From assembly GCA_944391825.1 (NCBI GenBank), contig CALXUZ010000004.1, positions 1-44,829 on the forward strand: a stretch of DNA of 44,829 nt. The letters run 5' to 3'. Shown in pieces: positions 16,357 to 24,401 of the stretch; position 1 is the stretch's first letter; each line of letters opens with the position of its first letter. Position numbers and translations under genes: made by a program. The DNA is from an uncultured Clostridia bacterium (GTDB lineage: Bacteria; Bacillota; Clostridia; TANB77; CAG-508). The notes under the pieces are model-generated. The model was not told the origin of the DNA. It saw only the letters and a list, made by a program, of their open reading frames with translations, and ran no database searches.

Positions 16357-16430
<74 letters not shown>

Positions 16431-16450
16431 ATTTTGTGTGAACAAATATA

Positions 16451-16479
16451 ATTATAAAGTATCATTAATATTTTGTCAA
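16451..16479 (-). promoter_or_regulatory. Consensus sigma-A promoter of tRNA-Gly
   Basis: On the minus strand TTGACA (16474-16479), a 17-base spacer and TATAAT (16451-16456). The -10 box ends about 20 bases before the tRNA 5' end. Confidence 0.88.
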
Positions 16480-16588
16480 GAATTTTTATGAATTTTTTTA
16501 TTTTTTTTGAATAATTATTTAAAAACAATTAAATTTTTAGCAATTTACATTAATAATTATTCATTTTAATACATAAAAAGGTAAAATT

Positions 16589-17413
16589 ATGAAATTTATT
16601 TTAGATTATTTAAAAGGTATTTTAATTGGTTGTGGTGCTATTCTGCCAGGTATTAGTAGCGGGGTTTTTTGCGTTATTTTTGGAATATATGAAAAATTAG
16701 TTAATAGCATTTTAAACTTATTTAAGGATTTTAAGAAAAATTTTTTATTTTTGCTTCCAATTGGGCTTGGTAGCATAACTGGCATTTTATTTTTTGGAAA
16801 AATGCTAAACTTTCTTTTTAACACATATTCAATGCCAACCAACTTTTGCTTTATGGGATTAATTTGTGGTAGCATTCCATTATTAATGAAAAAAGCTAAT
16901 GCTAAAACTTCTGGTTTTAGATTACATTATATTATCTTTTTACTATCTGCTTTTGCATTTGGTATTATTTGTATTAAATTAGAAAATATATTATCTAATT
17001 TAATACAAATAGATTTAAACTCAAATTCATATTTTTATTTTGTTTTGGCAGGCTTTTTAATGTCGATTGGCATAGTAGTTCCTGGCATTAGTAGTACAGT
17101 TGTTTTAATGTGCCTTGGCGTATATTCATATTATTTAAATGCTATCGCCAATATTGATTTTTCAATTTTGCTTCCAATGGGAATTGGAGTTTTATTAGGT
17201 AGCATAATATTTTTAAAAATTATACAGTTTTTATTACATAAATACTATCCGCAGACCTTTTATGCCATTATTGGTTTTGTACTCGGCTCCATTTTTGTGC
17301 TATATCCAGGCATCAATTTTGGACCAGAAGGTGCATTGGCAGTTATTTTATTTATTGTTAGCTTTTGGATTGGGTTAAAACTCGAAAAATTGGAGAATTC
17401 AGGCAATTCTTAG
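16589..17413 (+). CDS. DUF368 membrane protein, PopT-type polyprenyl-phosphate transporter
   Basis: A 274-aa polytopic membrane protein with about 8 hydrophobic segments. Two related motifs mark the inverted halves: GCGAILPGISSGVFCVIFGIY near residues 14-34 and SIGIVVPGISSTVVLMCLGV near 158-177. The PGISS repeat is the signature of DUF368 (Pfam PF04018). Members named PopT were shown to recycle undecaprenyl phosphate across the membrane for cell-wall synthesis, alongside DedA-family proteins. AAGGT lies upstream of the ATG. It is a single plus-strand gene next to the divergent tRNA-Gly. Confidence 0.9.
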   Translation: MKFILDYLKGILIGCGAILPGISSGVFCVIFGIYEKLVNSILNLFKDFKKNFLFLLPIGLGSITGILFFGKMLNFLFNTYSMPTNFCFMGLICGSIPLLMKKANAKTSGFRLHYIIFLLSAFAFGIICIKLENILSNLIQIDLNSNSYFYFVLAGFLMSIGIVVPGISSTVVLMCLGVYSYYLNAIANIDFSILLPMGIGVLLGSIIFLKIIQFLLHKYYPQTFYAIIGFVLGSIFVLYPGINFGPEGALAVILFIVSFWIGLKLEKLENSGNS

Positions 17414-17472
17414 TCTGACATTTACGCAATATATTAAAGAACCTATTGCCATATTAGCAATAAGTTCTACTA

Positions 17473-17518
17473 ATCTGTCACAAATTACCCCAAAATGTGT
17501 AAAAGGGGACTGTCCCTA
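17473..17518. repeat. GGGGAC-core palindromic intergenic repeat (type R3)
   Basis: The palindrome GGGGACTGTCCC (17505-17516) is preceded by CTGTCACAAATTACCCCAAA. It shares the GGGGAC-n-GTCCC core and the CTGTC/ACAAA words with the R2 elements. The stop codon of the metallopeptidase gene starts at its edge (17516-17518). Family membership is less certain than for the other copies. Confidence 0.45.
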
Positions 17519-18211
17519 AAATATGAGGACTGCTCCAAAAATGATAATCTTTATTGTAATGCTAATAATTAACCTGTAATTTGTCATTTTTATGCCTATT
17601 TCATTGATTTTATCATAGTTTTCTAATATTGTTTTTTGTTCTTCTTTGCTTAAGCTTCCTTCTTCTTCCATATATTCTTTTGCTAATGGTCTTGTTTTTG
17701 TCATTGCATCCATTTCTAAGTATGAGCGGATTGCATAATAAATTATTCCAAGTATTGTAAGTATAAATATATGTAGCATCCCATGCTTTACTATCCCTAA
17801 AATTGATAATATGCAAATAGCAACAAAGTATATAAGATAAATATTTGAATATATGAAATTAAATAATAATGTTCTTTTGTTTTGAACCGAGTGTAAGCAC
17901 TCATGTGCAATTGTTTGCACTCTTGTAAATGTATTTTTTATATTTGCTATTAATATAGTATTATTTAATACTAAGTAGAAACTCGCAGTATTGTTTTCAC
18001 TTTCTTTTATATTTACGGTTTCATTATTTAATTTTTTCAAAATCACTTTGCATATTTCTTTATTTTCTGGGAGTTTATTAGTTATTTCATTTAATTCTTT
18101 ACTATAGCCAATTTCTTTTAATTTTTTAATGTCTTTTATTTTTATTTTCCAAGCAAATTTTAATATAATTAAAAATACTATACAACTTAAAACAATTATT
18201 AAATATTCCAT
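17516..18211 (-). CDS. Membrane zinc metallopeptidase (HExxH)
   Basis: A 231-aa membrane protein. It has an N-terminal TM (MEYLIIVLSCIVFLIILKF), a soluble part, the zinc motif HECLHSVQ near residue 103, two TM segments after it (about 120-160) and a C-terminal TM. HExxH between membrane segments places it near the YugP-like or M48-like membrane peptidases. Substrate is unknown. The ATG at 18211 is chosen because AGGAG precedes it by 11 bases; an upstream in-frame start at 18280 has no site and would add a non-membrane leader. It lies 76 bases after mutS, and its last codons border the R3 repeat. Confidence 0.72.
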   Translation of the reverse strand: MEYLIIVLSCIVFLIILKFAWKIKIKDIKKLKEIGYSKELNEITNKLPENKEICKVILKKLNNETVNIKESENNTASFYLVLNNTILIANIKNTFTRVQTIAHECLHSVQNKRTLLFNFIYSNIYLIYFVAICILSILGIVKHGMLHIFILTILGIIYYAIRSYLEMDAMTKTRPLAKEYMEEEGSLSKEEQKTILENYDKINEIGIKMTNYRLIISITIKIIIFGAVLIF

Positions 18212-18287
18212 TTTAATTAATTCTCCTATGTATTTTATATAAACATCTGTAATAATAGTGCAGACCTCACAGCGACCCAACGATAAT

Positions 18288-20900
18288 TTACTTCATTTTT
18301 TCTTTCATATTCATTAGAATATTCAACGCTTGCACAGGAGTAAGCTCATTAATGTCAACCTTGTCTAATTCGTGTGCAATTTCTGCTAGTTTGTAATTAT
18401 ATAAGTCAAACTGCCCTTCTACCACTTTTTTGTTTTCCTTTTCCTGTGGTTTGTTACCTAAAATGCTTTTTCTTTCTAATGACCTTAGAATTTCGTTTGC
18501 ACGTTTTGTAACAACTTGTGGAACTCCTGCAAGTTTTGCAACATGCACACCATAGCTTTCATCTGTTCCACCTGGTACAATTTTTCTTAAAAATATTACA
18601 TCTTCTCCTTTTTCTTTAACTGCAATTGAGTAGTTTTTTACTCCGTCCAATTTTTCTTCTAATGAAATAAGTTCATGGTAATGTGTTGCAAATAGTGTTT
18701 TTGCTCCGCATTTTTCTTTATCCGATATGTATTCTGCCACTGCCCAAGCAATTGAAAGCCCATCATATGTAGATGTTCCTCTACCAATTTCATCTAATAT
18801 TACCAAGCTGTTTTCTGTTGCTTCTTTTAAAATTGAAGCAACTTCCATCATTTCAACCATAAATGTACTTTGTCCCATGCTCAAGTCATCAGATGCACCA
18901 ACTCTTGTGAAAATTTTATCTACAACACCAATTTTCGCATATGATACTGGTACAAAGCTTCCACATTGCGCCATTAATGTAATTAATGCAACTTGCCTCA
19001 TATATGTAGATTTTCCCGCCATGTTTGGTCCTGTAATAATTGCTAAGCGGTTATCACCTTTGTCCAAATAAGTATCATTTTCAACGAAGCTACCTGTTGG
19101 CAATATTTTTTCTATAACTGGATGACGTCCATTTTTTATATCTATAGTTCCACTATGGTCCACAATTGGCATAACATAGTTCATATCATCTGCTACTGTT
19201 GCAAAAGAGCACAAAACATCTAACATAGAGATAATATTTGCAGTTTGCTGAACTCTGCTAATTTGTTCTTCTATTTTGCCCCTTATATCACAAAATGCGT
19301 TATATTCTAAATTAACAACTCTTTCCTCTGCACCTAGAATTTCATTTTCCACTCTTTTTAATTCATCTGTAACAAATCTTTCACAATTTGTTAATGTTTG
19401 TTTACGAATATAATTATCTGGCACTAAATGCAAATTTGCTTTAGTTACTTCTATAAAATATCCAAATACTTTATTAAATCCTATTTTTAGTCCTTTAATT
19501 CCAGTTTTTTCTTTTTCTTCTGCTTCTATTTTTAAAATCCAATTCTTGCCATTTGTTGTGGCATCTTTTAAATGGTCAATTTCCTCGTCATATCCCTTTT
19601 TGATTAAATCTCCTTCTTTTATTCCAATTGGCGGGTCATCTACAATAGAATTTTCAATAATTTGGTATATATCTTCTAGCACGTCTAAGTTTTCATATAG
19701 CTGTACTAATAATTTTGATTTTGCTTCTGATAAATTTGCTTTTACATCTGGTAATTGTTTGCTAGAGTTTTTTAGTGATACTAAGTCCCTACCATTTGCA
19801 CTACCATATGAAATTTTTCCTGCAAGCCTTTCTATATCATAAACTTTTTTAAGGCTATCTACAATCTCGCCCCTTAGCATTATATCGTCTTTTAATTCCT
19901 TAACCGCTTCTAGCCTTTCATTAATTTTCTCAACATCAATTAAAGGGTCGTTCAGCCATCTTCTTAAAAGCCTTCCCCCCATAGATGTAGAAGTTTTATC
20001 TAGCACCCATAGCAAAGTTCCTTTTTTGCTTTTATCTCTTAGCTTTTCTGTAATTTCTAAATTTCTTCTTGCACTAGTATCTAGGCTCATATAATGTGTA
20101 GTATTATATAGCTTAATTTTATGAATATATTTTAAATCATTTTTTTGTGTATCCTGTAAATATCTAAAAAGCCCATTACTTGCAGCCACACATAAAATTT
20201 GTTCCTTTAAATTTTTTACTTTTTGTTCATCTTCATTAACAATATCATATTTTAATTCAAAATCCTCATAATCTACATCAAAATGGTTTTCATCTAGTAT
20301 AGAAATATATACAGAAAACCTTTCCTTGATTTTATCCATTTCTTCTGTTGAAGCTAAAAGCATCCTGTTTATAATAATTTCTGCAGGCGAATATCTTGAA
20401 ATTTCATCCATTAGAGTTGCAAAATTGTTCTGTTCTTTAATCTGGGTTGTCCTAAAATCACCTGTAGTCAGATCACAAACTGCCACACCATAATATATTC
20501 CATTCTTATAAATAGACATTATATAATTATTTTTCTTTTCATCTAGCAAATTAGTTTCCATTACAGTACCTGGTGTCACAACACGTATAACACCTCTTTT
20601 TACTATTCCTTTTGCTGTTTTTGGATCTTCTAGTTGCTCGCAGATTGCAACCTTATACCCTTTTTCAATAAGCCTTGCAATATATGTTTCTGCTGCATGG
20701 TATGGCACTCCGCACATTGGTGCCCTTTCTTCTTGCCCGCAGTCTTTTCCAGTTAGGGTTAATTCCAATTCTCTTGATGCAGTAATAGCATCATCAAAAA
20801 ACATTTCATAAAAATCCCCTAAACGGTAAAATAATATACAGTCTTTGTATTGCTCTTTATTATCCAAATATACTTGCATTGCTGGTGAAAATTCTGCCAT
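18288..20900 (-). CDS. mutS: DNA mismatch repair protein MutS
   Basis: An 870-aa, full-length MutS that binds mismatches and starts repair with MutL. The mismatch-reading Phe-x-Glu is in RLGDFYEMFFDDA near residue 32. The connector, lever and clamp regions follow. The ATPase shows Walker A GPNMAGKSTYMRQV, Walker B VILDEIGRGTSTYDG and the FATHYHEL signature. The C-terminal helices carry VDINELTPVQALNILMNMKE. It is 44 bases downstream of miaB on the same strand, a frequent order in Clostridia. MutL is not in the window. Confidence 0.98.
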   Translation of the reverse strand: MAEFSPAMQVYLDNKEQYKDCILFYRLGDFYEMFFDDAITASRELELTLTGKDCGQEERAPMCGVPYHAAETYIARLIEKGYKVAICEQLEDPKTAKGIVKRGVIRVVTPGTVMETNLLDEKKNNYIMSIYKNGIYYGVAVCDLTTGDFRTTQIKEQNNFATLMDEISRYSPAEIIINRMLLASTEEMDKIKERFSVYISILDENHFDVDYEDFELKYDIVNEDEQKVKNLKEQILCVAASNGLFRYLQDTQKNDLKYIHKIKLYNTTHYMSLDTSARRNLEITEKLRDKSKKGTLLWVLDKTSTSMGGRLLRRWLNDPLIDVEKINERLEAVKELKDDIMLRGEIVDSLKKVYDIERLAGKISYGSANGRDLVSLKNSSKQLPDVKANLSEAKSKLLVQLYENLDVLEDIYQIIENSIVDDPPIGIKEGDLIKKGYDEEIDHLKDATTNGKNWILKIEAEEKEKTGIKGLKIGFNKVFGYFIEVTKANLHLVPDNYIRKQTLTNCERFVTDELKRVENEILGAEERVVNLEYNAFCDIRGKIEEQISRVQQTANIISMLDVLCSFATVADDMNYVMPIVDHSGTIDIKNGRHPVIEKILPTGSFVENDTYLDKGDNRLAIITGPNMAGKSTYMRQVALITLMAQCGSFVPVSYAKIGVVDKIFTRVGASDDLSMGQSTFMVEMMEVASILKEATENSLVILDEIGRGTSTYDGLSIAWAVAEYISDKEKCGAKTLFATHYHELISLEEKLDGVKNYSIAVKEKGEDVIFLRKIVPGGTDESYGVHVAKLAGVPQVVTKRANEILRSLERKSILGNKPQEKENKKVVEGQFDLYNYKLAEIAHELDKVDINELTPVQALNILMNMKEKMK

Positions 20901-20944
20901 AGTTACTTCTCCCTTAAATTAATATATTTTTTTCCTCTCACGAC

Positions 20945-22354
20945 TCACTTCTCGCCTCTCAAAAACCACATATGCTCTGATACAATTTTTGCTGGTAAGA
21001 CTTTTCCTGTTAAATCATCATTGCCTTCTAGTACCACTACTTTATTTGAATCAGTTCTACCTGTTAGCATATTCTCATTTGTTTTGCTTCTTCCTTCAAT
21101 TAAAATATTTTGAACTGTGCCAACATATTCTTTGTTTCTTATCTCTATTTGTTTTTCAACTAATTTTTTTAACCTATCAAATCTTTCATGCTTTATTTCT
21201 TCTGGCACTTGATTTTCCATTTTATCTGCCGGTGTTCCAACTCTTCTTGAATATATGAACATATATACTTGCTCAAATTTCACTTTTCCTACTACATCAA
21301 GTGTATCTAAGAAGTCATCCTCTGTTTCTCCTGGAAATCCTACAATAATATCTGTAGAAAGTGTTAAGTTTGGAATTTTATTTTTCATTTTTTCTACCAA
21401 ATTTAAATATTGTTCCTTGGTGTATTTTCTATTCATCACTTTTAATATTTCAGTGCTTCCCGACTGTAATGGTAAATGCACTAATTTACACACTTTGTCA
21501 CACTCAGAAATTGCATCTATTACGTCATCTGTAAAGTCTTTTGGGTGTGGTGAAATAAAACGGATTCTTTCTATTCCTTCTATTTTATTAACAGCCCTAA
21601 GTAATGTAGCAAATGAGTTAACCCCTTCATATTCTTCAAATGGAATATTTTTTTCTTTTTCCACTCTTAAATATGAGTTTACATTTTGCCCCAGTAGCAT
21701 TATTTCTTTATATCCTTGCTTTGCTAACTCTTTTATTTCTTCTATAATATCTCTAGGCTCTCTGCTTCTTTCTCTTCCTCTTACATATGGAACAATGCAG
21801 TAACTGCAAAAGTTATTGCACCCGTTCATAATAGCTACTGATGCTTTAATATTACTATCTCTTTTTATTGGCAAACCTTCTATAATATTTCCATCAATAT
21901 CCAAAATGTCTTCTATTCTTTTTCTGTTACAAATAATTTTATATAAATCAGTTGGAAATTGTTCTAAAGTATGTGGTCCAAAAACTATATCAAAAAATGG
22001 ATAACTTTGTTTTAGTTTTTCTACAATGTGTTTTTCTTGCATCATGCAACCACCAATTGCGATAATTGTGCCACGTTTTTCTTTGTATTTTTTTACTTCC
22101 CCCAATTTTCCAAATAGCTTATCTTCTGCATTTTCACGTACGCAACATGTATTAAAAACTATTAAATCTGCTTCTTGTAAATTATCTGTTTTTGTATAAT
22201 TCATTTTTTCCATCATGCCACACATTTTTTCAGAATCATTTTCATTTAGTTGGCATCCCATTGTTAAAATACTATATTTTAAATTTTTACCTTCGTTTAT
22301 TTTAGCAACTTTTTCAATTGTATCTAATGATTCTTGTATATCAACTTTTGCCAC
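20945..22354 (-). CDS. miaB: tRNA-2-methylthio-N6-dimethylallyladenosine synthase MiaB
   Basis: A 469-aa radical SAM methylthiotransferase modifying A37 of tRNAs that read UNN codons. The N-terminal domain has three cluster cysteines, in TMGCQLNENDSEK, NTCCVRENAEDK and IGGCMMQE. The radical SAM motif is GCNNFCSYCIVPYVRGRERS. A TRAM domain ends the protein. The GTG at 22354 is preferred because TGGAGGATTAGCT precedes it at ideal distance; the frame is open to 22474 but that leader is not family-like. It heads miaB-mutS. Confidence 0.97.
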   Translation of the reverse strand: MAKVDIQESLDTIEKVAKINEGKNLKYSILTMGCQLNENDSEKMCGMMEKMNYTKTDNLQEADLIVFNTCCVRENAEDKLFGKLGEVKKYKEKRGTIIAIGGCMMQEKHIVEKLKQSYPFFDIVFGPHTLEQFPTDLYKIICNRKRIEDILDIDGNIIEGLPIKRDSNIKASVAIMNGCNNFCSYCIVPYVRGRERSREPRDIIEEIKELAKQGYKEIMLLGQNVNSYLRVEKEKNIPFEEYEGVNSFATLLRAVNKIEGIERIRFISPHPKDFTDDVIDAISECDKVCKLVHLPLQSGSTEILKVMNRKYTKEQYLNLVEKMKNKIPNLTLSTDIIVGFPGETEDDFLDTLDVVGKVKFEQVYMFIYSRRVGTPADKMENQVPEEIKHERFDRLKKLVEKQIEIRNKEYVGTVQNILIEGRSKTNENMLTGRTDSNKVVVLEGNDDLTGKVLPAKIVSEHMWFLRGEK

Positions 22355-22522
22355 AGCTAATCCTCCAGTTTTTAAATTTATATAACATGCTAATTTTACA
22401 ATAATTTGTCGTTTTTTGCAAGGTATTTCTAAGTCATTAAATAAACTCCATTGGTAATATTTTAATTTTAGCATATATATACTTTTTGTAGTTCGGTTAA
22501 CCCAAATTATCTTTTTTAAGGC

Positions 22523-22552
22523 AAAAAAAATGATAGCTTTTTACTATCATTT
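22523..22552 (-). terminator. Terminator of rpmE
   Basis: The minus-strand hairpin AAATGATAG / CTATCATTT (22528-22552), with a TAAAAAG loop, is followed by a run of eight T residues. It starts within 6 bases of the rpmE stop. Confidence 0.9.
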
Positions 22553-22557
22553 CTTTT

Positions 22558-22758
22558 TTAGTTAAGTCCATATTTTTTCTTAAATTTATCTGCTCTACCA
22601 CCTGTTGTTTCTCTTTTTAGGTTTCCAGTCCAAAATGGATGGCATTTTGAACAAATATCAACTTTCATATCTGATTTTGTTGAATTTGTTTTCATAACAT
22701 TTCCACACGCACATGTAATTGTTGCTTCTGTATAATTTGGATGTAATCCTTGTTTCAT
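22558..22758 (-). CDS. rpmE: 50S ribosomal protein L31, zinc-binding type
   Basis: A 66-aa large-subunit ribosomal protein. MKQGLHPNYTEATITCACGN is the family N-terminus. The cysteines in TCACG and DICSKCHPFWTG are those of the zinc-containing (C+) form. AGGGTG-type sequence precedes the ATG. It is a single-gene unit with its own promoter (22805-22833) and terminator. Confidence 0.97.
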   Translation of the reverse strand: MKQGLHPNYTEATITCACGNVMKTNSTKSDMKVDICSKCHPFWTGNLKRETTGGRADKFKKKYGLN

Positions 22759-22804
22759 TTTGTCTTCACCCTCCCTTAATTCATATTCCTAAACACTAGA
22801 TTAC

Positions 22805-22833
22805 ATTGTAACATAGTTTTTTATTAATTTCAA
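22805..22833 (-). promoter_or_regulatory. Sigma-A promoter of rpmE
   Basis: On the minus strand TTGAAA (22828-22833), a 17-base spacer and TACAAT (22805-22810). The leader is about 40 bases. Confidence 0.75.
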
Positions 22834-22855
22834 GTATTTGGAAAGAAATTTTATA

Positions 22856-22904
22856 GAAGCGTCCCAAGTCACCCTAAATAGGGTGACTTGGACCCGTCCC
22901 CAAC
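22856..22904. repeat. Palindromic intergenic repeat (type R1, copy a)
   Basis: The core palindrome CAAGTCACCCTA / TAGGGTGACTTG (22865-22890) has 12-bp arms and an AA centre. It is flanked by GAAGCGTCC on one side and GACCCGTCCCCAAC on the other. A second copy at 43606-43654 is identical over 49 bases except for two central bases (AA versus TT). It abuts the stop codon of the 47-aa gene and lies upstream of rpmE. Confidence 0.9.
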
Positions 22905-23047
22905 TAATTTTGCTCTTGTATATATTCTGCTGAGGCTTTTACTTCTTGTTCCATTGAGGCTTTGTGTACTAGTTTATTTATAACATTAAATAGGCACGCA
23001 ATTATTAAAACAAATAATAATACTTTTTTCCAAATTTTTGCTATCAT
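22904..23047 (-). CDS. 47-aa single-TM membrane peptide
   Basis: On the minus strand an ATG at 23047, with AGGGGAA 8 bases upstream, opens MIAKIWKKVLLFVLIIACLF, then NVINKLVHKASMEQEVKASA, ending EYIQEQN. It has a basic N-terminus, one hydrophobic helix (residues 9-23) and a charged tail. Its TAG stop falls exactly at the border of the R1 repeat. Function is unknown. The good ribosome site and ordered composition favour a real gene. Confidence 0.55.
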   Translation of the reverse strand: MIAKIWKKVLLFVLIIACLFNVINKLVHKASMEQEVKASAEYIQEQN

Positions 23048-23150
23048 TGCTCTATTCCCCTTTTTTATTTTAAAACTTTTTATATGTATTTAACTTAAAT
23101 AAATTTACAATTAATATTATACTATAACTTTCAAGTAATTGTCAATTTTA

Positions 23151-23555
23151 TTATCTCTCATTATTATAATTTTCAATATCACTACTGCTTGTATTTAAAT
23201 AATATAGATTAATATATGTATTTGGTTTAGCTTTTATCCTGTCTTTTAAGTTTGTAGCTGTTCCTTTTTTTCTAATTTCTCTATCAATTAAATATAAAAA
23301 ATTCTCTAACCTTGATGTTTCGGTTATTATTTCGTCTTTAATCCCTTGTTGTATTATTTCTTTTATTGCTTGCAAGTCTCTTTTTTCTGTTTCCTTTTTG
23401 TCTTGTCCAGTATCTAATCCAATTTTTTTTCTCATACTACGAATTGTTTCAGTACTTATATTTGGAAACATAACTTGAATTTCGCCTACCCTCATTCCAC
23501 TTCTTAACATCTTTTTTATTAATTCTTCTTTTGCGGGATTTAATTTTAATCTCAT
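23151..23555 (-). CDS. Putative HTH DNA-binding protein, unknown role
   Basis: A 134-aa soluble, basic protein preceded by TGGAGG. Residues 1-45 (LNPAKEELIKKMLRSGMRVG, then EIQVMFPNISTETIRSMRKK) look like a helix-turn-helix of the homeodomain/transposase type. Residues 50-134 are helical with no recognised domain. It does not resemble a complete transposase and has no catalytic motif. It is monocistronic, divergent from the vanW-like gene at 23680, and could regulate it; that is inference only. Confidence 0.6.
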   Translation of the reverse strand: MRLKLNPAKEELIKKMLRSGMRVGEIQVMFPNISTETIRSMRKKIGLDTGQDKKETEKRDLQAIKEIIQQGIKDEIITETSRLENFLYLIDREIRKKGTATNLKDRIKAKPNTYINLYYLNTSSSDIENYNNER

Positions 23556-23679
23556 TTTCTTTTTCCTCCAATGTTTTTATTATACCAAATTTTTAAAAAA
23601 ATGTTAAATGTTTATAACATATTTTTATTTTTTTTGTAAAAAATAAATATTAGATTTTTTAAAATAGAGGTGTTTATAT

Positions 23680-24339
23680 ATGAAAAATGGTACAAAATGG
23701 CTTTTAATTTTACTCCCTATAATTTTTCTAGGTATAATCATATATTTTGCTTTTTTTTCAAATTCTAATCAAAATACTCAGCCAGATGTAGCTAGGATGA
23801 ATACAAATACTACAACTGAAAATCAACAAAATGTAGAAAATAATTCAGAAGTAAATAAAGAAGTTAGGTCTGCTGCAGAAGGTCAGGAAAAAGAAATTGC
23901 CAGTTTTTCTACTAAAATTTTAGATGAAGATAATCATCGTGATAATAACATGGAAATTAGTCTTTCTAAAATTAATGGTACAGTTGTAAAAAATAATGAT
24001 ACTTTTTCTTTTAATGATATTGTTGGTAGTCCTACACCTACAGAAGGATATGAAAAAGCTGGAGTTTTTGTGGAAGACAAGCTAAAGAAAGATTATGGTG
24101 GTGGTAATTGCCAAGTTAGCACTACTTTGTATAATGCTGTTTTAAAGGTTAAAGGATTAGAAGTTACTGAAAGGCATGAGCATACTATGGATGTTTATTA
24201 TGTAGAACAAGGCAAAGATGCTGCCGTTGCTTATGGCGAATTAGACTTTAAATTTAAAAATTCTACTGGGCATGATATTAAAATATATGCTGAAATGAGC
24301 AAAGATAAGGTTACTGTAAAAATTGCCGAGTTAGGATAG
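23680..24339 (+). CDS. VanW-like domain protein, membrane-anchored
   Basis: A 219-aa protein. Residues 6-26 are one TM or signal anchor (WLLILLPIIFLGIIIYFAFF). About 45 polar residues follow, then a VanW-type domain: NGTVVKNNDTFSFNDIVGSP, YEKAGVFVEDKL, and the hallmark YGGGNCQVSTTLYNAVLK. VanW domains occur in glycopeptide-resistance clusters but mostly in unrelated cell-envelope proteins. No other van gene is here, so resistance should not be inferred. It is followed 62 bases later by a D,D-carboxypeptidase on the same strand, which fits a peptidoglycan-linked role. Confidence 0.85.
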   Translation: MKNGTKWLLILLPIIFLGIIIYFAFFSNSNQNTQPDVARMNTNTTTENQQNVENNSEVNKEVRSAAEGQEKEIASFSTKILDEDNHRDNNMEISLSKINGTVVKNNDTFSFNDIVGSPTPTEGYEKAGVFVEDKLKKDYGGGNCQVSTTLYNAVLKVKGLEVTERHEHTMDVYYVEQGKDAAVAYGELDFKFKNSTGHDIKIYAEMSKDKVTVKIAELG

Positions 24340-24361
24340 TTTATGCATAAATTACTTACTT

Positions 24362-24390
24362 CCAAAATAGAATTTACTAATCTATTTTGG
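24362..24390 (+). promoter_or_regulatory. Hairpin overlapping the ribosome site of the D,D-carboxypeptidase
   Basis: CCAAAATAG (24362-24370) and CTATTTTGG (24382-24390) pair exactly around an 11-base loop, and the GGGAGG site begins inside the second arm. Folding would hide the ribosome site. It might instead be a weak terminator for the vanW-like gene. No ligand-binding element is recognised. Confidence 0.4.
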
Positions 24391-24401
24391 GAGGTTTTTA
24401 T

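Noticed and set aside
20900-20945. Repeated GAGAGGCGAG / GTGAGAGG words between miaB and mutS
   Set aside because: Only a short purine-rich stretch including the miaB stop region; no second copy was found in the window.
23680-24339. Glycopeptide resistance suggested by a VanW domain
   Set aside because: No vanA/B/C ligase, vanX, vanY or two-component system is present; VanW-like domains are common in ordinary envelope proteins.
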